Shown: piece by piece, positions 61,702-64,000 of the stretch
Position numbering within the stretch: position 1 is the stretch's first letter
Layout of the letters: each line of letters begins with the position of its first letter
DNA from: Flavobacteriaceae bacterium
GTDB taxonomy: Bacteria; Bacteroidota; Bacteroidia; Flavobacteriales; Flavobacteriaceae
DNA length: 64,000 bases
Assembly (NCBI GenBank): GCA_030148025.1
Contig: JASBUG010000009.1
Location: forward strand, 62,001-126,000
Direction of reading: 5' to 3'
Position numbers and translations under genes: made by a program
Notes under the pieces: model-generated
The model's database searches: none
Seen by the model: the letters and a program-made list of their open reading frames with translations, nothing else
What the model was told of the DNA's origin: nothing

Positions 61702-64000
61702 ATGAATAAACGTAGAATTAATAAAGTAGCAGTTATTGGTTCAGGGATTATGGGAAGCGGTATCGCTTGTCATTTTGCCAATATTGGTGTAGAAGTTTTA
61801 CTTCTAGACATTGTACCAAGAGAACTAAATGATGCTGAAAAAGCTAAAGGACTAACACTAGAAGATAAAGTTGTTAGAAATCGTTTGGTAAACGATTCTT
61901 TAAAAAATGCATTAAAATCTAAACCTTCTCCTATTTATCATCAAAAATTTGCAAGTAGAATTACTACTGGGAATTTAGATGATGATATTGCAAAGGTTAA
62001 AGATGTAGATTGGATAATTGAAGTAGTTGTAGAGCGCTTAGATATTAAGAAAATTGTATTTGAAACGCTTGATAAACATAGAACTCCAGGAACTTTAATT
62101 ACGTCTAACACATCTGGAATTCCTATCAAGTTTATGAGTGAAGGACGTAGCGAAGACTTCCAAAAGCACTTCTGCGGAACACACTTCTTTAACCCTGCAC
62201 GTTACTTAAAATTATTCGAGATTATTCCAGGACCTAAAACATCTCAAGATGTGTTAGATTTCCTTAATGGATATGGTGAGCAATTCCTTGGAAAAACATC
62301 AGTTGTTGCAAAAGATACACCTGCATTTATTGGAAATAGAATTGGAATCTTCGGAATTCAATCCTTATTCCATCAAGTAAAAGAATTAGGTTTAACTATT
62401 GAAGAGGTAGATAAACTAACAGGTCCAGTAATAGGAAGACCAAAATCTGCAACCTTCAGAACTGTTGATGTCGTTGGTTTGGACACATTAGTACATGTAG
62501 CTAACGGAATTTATGAAAACTGTCCAGATGATGAAGCTCATGAACTTTTCAAATTACCAGATTTCATCAATACTATGATGGAGAATAACTGGCTGGGAAG
62601 TAAAACTGGTCAAGGGTTCTACAAGAAAACAGTGAATGAAGCTGGTAAAAAAGAAATTTTATCACTCGATCTAAACACTTTAGAATACCGTTCAAAGAAG
62701 CGCGCTTCTTTTGCGACTTTAGAGCTTACAAAGTCAGTTGACAAAGTAATTGATCGTTTTAAAATTTTAGCTGACGGGAAAGATAAAGCAGGTGAATTCT
62801 ACAGAAAGAATTTCGCCGCAATGTTTACATATGTATCAAACAGAATCCCTGAAATTACTGATGAATTATATAAAATAGATGATGCGATGAAAGCAGGATT
62901 TGGTTGGGAGCATGGTCCTTTCCAAATCTGGGATGCTATTGGAGTTGAAAAAGGTATTGAAATTATGAAAGCTGAAGGATTAGAACCTGCAGCATGGGTA
63001 AATGAGATGCTAGCGTCAGGAAGTGCTTCTTTCTATACAGTTGAAAACGGAGCTACATTCTATTACGATATTCCTTCAAAACAACAAACTAAAAAACCAG
63101 GGCAAGATGCTTTCATTATTCTAGATAATATCAGAAAATCTAATGAAGTATTTAAAAATTCTGGAGTTGTTATTGAAGATCTTGGTGACGGAATCCTTAA
63201 CTGTGAATTCCAGTCTAAAATGAATACTATTGGTGGTGACGTTTTAGCTGGATTAAATAAAGCAGTAGACTTAGCAGAAAAAGATTTTGACGGTTTAGTT
63301 ATAGGAAATCAAGGAGCTAATTTCTCAGTTGGTGCCAATATTGGAATGATCTTTATGATGGCTGTAGAGCAAGAATATGATGAGTTGAATATGGCTATCA
63401 AATATTTCCAAGACACCATGATGCGCATGCGCTACTCGTCTATTCCAACTATTGCTGCTCCACATGGAATGGCACTTGGTGGTGGTTGTGAACTATCAAT
63501 GCATGCTGATAAAGTTGTAGCTGCTGCTGAGACTTATATTGGTTTAGTTGAATTTGGAGTTGGTGTAATCCCAGGTGGTGGAGGTTCTAAAGAAATGACT
63601 TTAAGGGCTTCAGATTTATTTAGGAAAGGTGACGTTGAGTTGAATGTACTTCAAGAATACTTCTTAACCATTGGTATGGCAAAAGTAGCTACCTCTGCTT
63701 ATGAGGCTTTCGATATGGGAGTACTTCAAAAAGGAAAAGATGTCGTCGTTGTAAATAAAGATCGTCAAATCGCTACTGCTAAAGCTCATGCAAGATTACT
63801 GGCAGATCAAGGTTATACAAAACCTCAACAACGCAAGGACATTAAAGTACTTGGTAAACAAGCTTTAGGTATGTTCTTAGTTGGTACAGATTCGATGCAA
63901 GCTGGAAACTATATAAGTGAACATGACAGAAAAATTGCCAACAAACTTGCTTATGTAATGGCTGGTGGTGATCTATCTGAAGCTACGCTAGTTAGTGAAC
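61702..64000 (+). CDS. fadN: 3-hydroxyacyl-CoA dehydrogenase / enoyl-CoA hydratase fusion, FadN-type, cut by window end
   Basis: An uninterrupted frame of 766 codons runs from the ATG at 61702 to the end. It carries an N-terminal NAD-binding dehydrogenase (VAVIGSGIMGSGIA, residues 9-22; THFFNPARYLKLFEI near 160-174), dehydrogenase C-terminal domains (about 190-450), and a C-terminal crotonase domain (about 470-766) with HGMALGGGCELS near 587-598 and GVIPGGGG. This domain order, dehydrogenase first, is the reverse of E. coli FadB and matches FadN of Bacillus. It catalyses two steps of beta-oxidation. The MarR gene precedes it by 7 bp. Other fad genes probably follow outside the window. Confidence 0.93.
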   Translation, partial: MNKRRINKVAVIGSGIMGSGIACHFANIGVEVLLLDIVPRELNDAEKAKGLTLEDKVVRNRLVNDSLKNALKSKPSPIYHQKFASRITTGNLDDDIAKVKDVDWIIEVVVERLDIKKIVFETLDKHRTPGTLITSNTSGIPIKFMSEGRSEDFQKHFCGTHFFNPARYLKLFEIIPGPKTSQDVLDFLNGYGEQFLGKTSVVAKDTPAFIGNRIGIFGIQSLFHQVKELGLTIEEVDKLTGPVIGRPKSATFRTVDVVGLDTLVHVANGIYENCPDDEAHELFKLPDFINTMMENNWLGSKTGQGFYKKTVNEAGKKEILSLDLNTLEYRSKKRASFATLELTKSVDKVIDRFKILADGKDKAGEFYRKNFAAMFTYVSNRIPEITDELYKIDDAMKAGFGWEHGPFQIWDAIGVEKGIEIMKAEGLEPAAWVNEMLASGSASFYTVENGATFYYDIPSKQQTKKPGQDAFIILDNIRKSNEVFKNSGVVIEDLGDGILNCEFQSKMNTIGGDVLAGLNKAVDLAEKDFDGLVIGNQGANFSVGANIGMIFMMAVEQEYDELNMAIKYFQDTMMRMRYSSIPTIAAPHGMALGGGCELSMHADKVVAAAETYIGLVEFGVGVIPGGGGSKEMTLRASDLFRKGDVELNVLQEYFLTIGMAKVATSAYEAFDMGVLQKGKDVVVVNKDRQIATAKAHARLLADQGYTKPQQRKDIKVLGKQALGMFLVGTDSMQAGNYISEHDRKIANKLAYVMAGGDLSEATLVSE

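Noticed and set aside
1..64000. Search for tRNA, rRNA, CRISPR, toxin-antitoxin, prophage or restriction genes
   Set aside because: No matching gene, repeat array or hallmark motif was seen in any gap or among the proteins.

Overview
The window looks like a chromosomal segment of a marine-type member of the Flavobacteriaceae (phylum Bacteroidota). The evidence is strongly A+T-rich DNA, TAnnTTTG -7 promoter elements (two of them with TTG/TTTG exactly 19 bp upstream), several secreted proteins with type IX secretion C-terminal domains (type A and type B), SusC/BtuB-style lipoproteins and receptors, DUF4252 and DUF4199 proteins, and a CarB of about 950 residues. No rRNA, tRNA, CRISPR array, prophage or insertion sequence was found. 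The genus is not resolved from sequence reading alone.

Layout, left to right. 1-1.4 kb: 3' part of purB and a small membrane protein. 1.4-3.7 kb: an ECF sigma / anti-sigma / two DUF4252 operon on the minus strand, preceded by a likely self-recognised ECF promoter. 3.7-6 kb: an S41 peptidase lipoprotein and a Dph6-like ATP pyrophosphatase. 6-11.6 kb: a vitamin B12 uptake locus: a BtuB-type receptor behind a cobalamin riboswitch (minus strand), an overlooked 35-residue membrane protein, and divergent btuF-btuC-btuD with a palindromic repeat wedged between btuC and btuD. 11.6-25.3 kb: housekeeping genes (rmuC, carB, rpmH, mtaB, a GlmU-like protein, bL31 type B), a DOMON/T9SS plus ankyrin pair, a lytic transglycosylase and a peptide-binding lipoprotein. 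25.4-33.3 kb: DUF4199, glycosyltransferase, a large T9SS type B protein, a phosphohexomutase and an MsbA-like exporter. 33.6-35.2 kb: a second ECF sigma operon. 35.2-46.3 kb: a beta-propeller lipoprotein, an rRNA methyltransferase, a secreted endonuclease I, a fructosamine-kinase-like gene, a MITE-like repeat, purL and two secreted proteins.

46.4-53.7 kb is a regulated efflux locus. A MacB-like exporter operon (adaptor, ATPase, FtsX-type permease) is divergent from an NtrC-type response regulator and histidine kinase. The gene-free strip between them holds a sigma-54-like -24/-12 promoter and two 16-bp operator copies with centres 22 bp apart, so the circuit can be read from the DNA. 53.7-55.5 kb is a long-chain acyl-CoA synthetase. 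55.6-61.1 kb is a nitrite-ammonification operon (porin, nrfH, nrfA, ccs1, ccsA) behind a Crp/Fnr-like site. 61.2 kb to the end is a MarR regulator with a long perfect operator over its own promoter, followed by a FadN-type beta-oxidation enzyme that runs off the window.

I did not find a clearly novel defence or mobile system. The most informative material is regulatory: the sigma-54 circuit, the MarR operator, the ECF promoter, the Nrf promoter and the small gene in the B12 locus.
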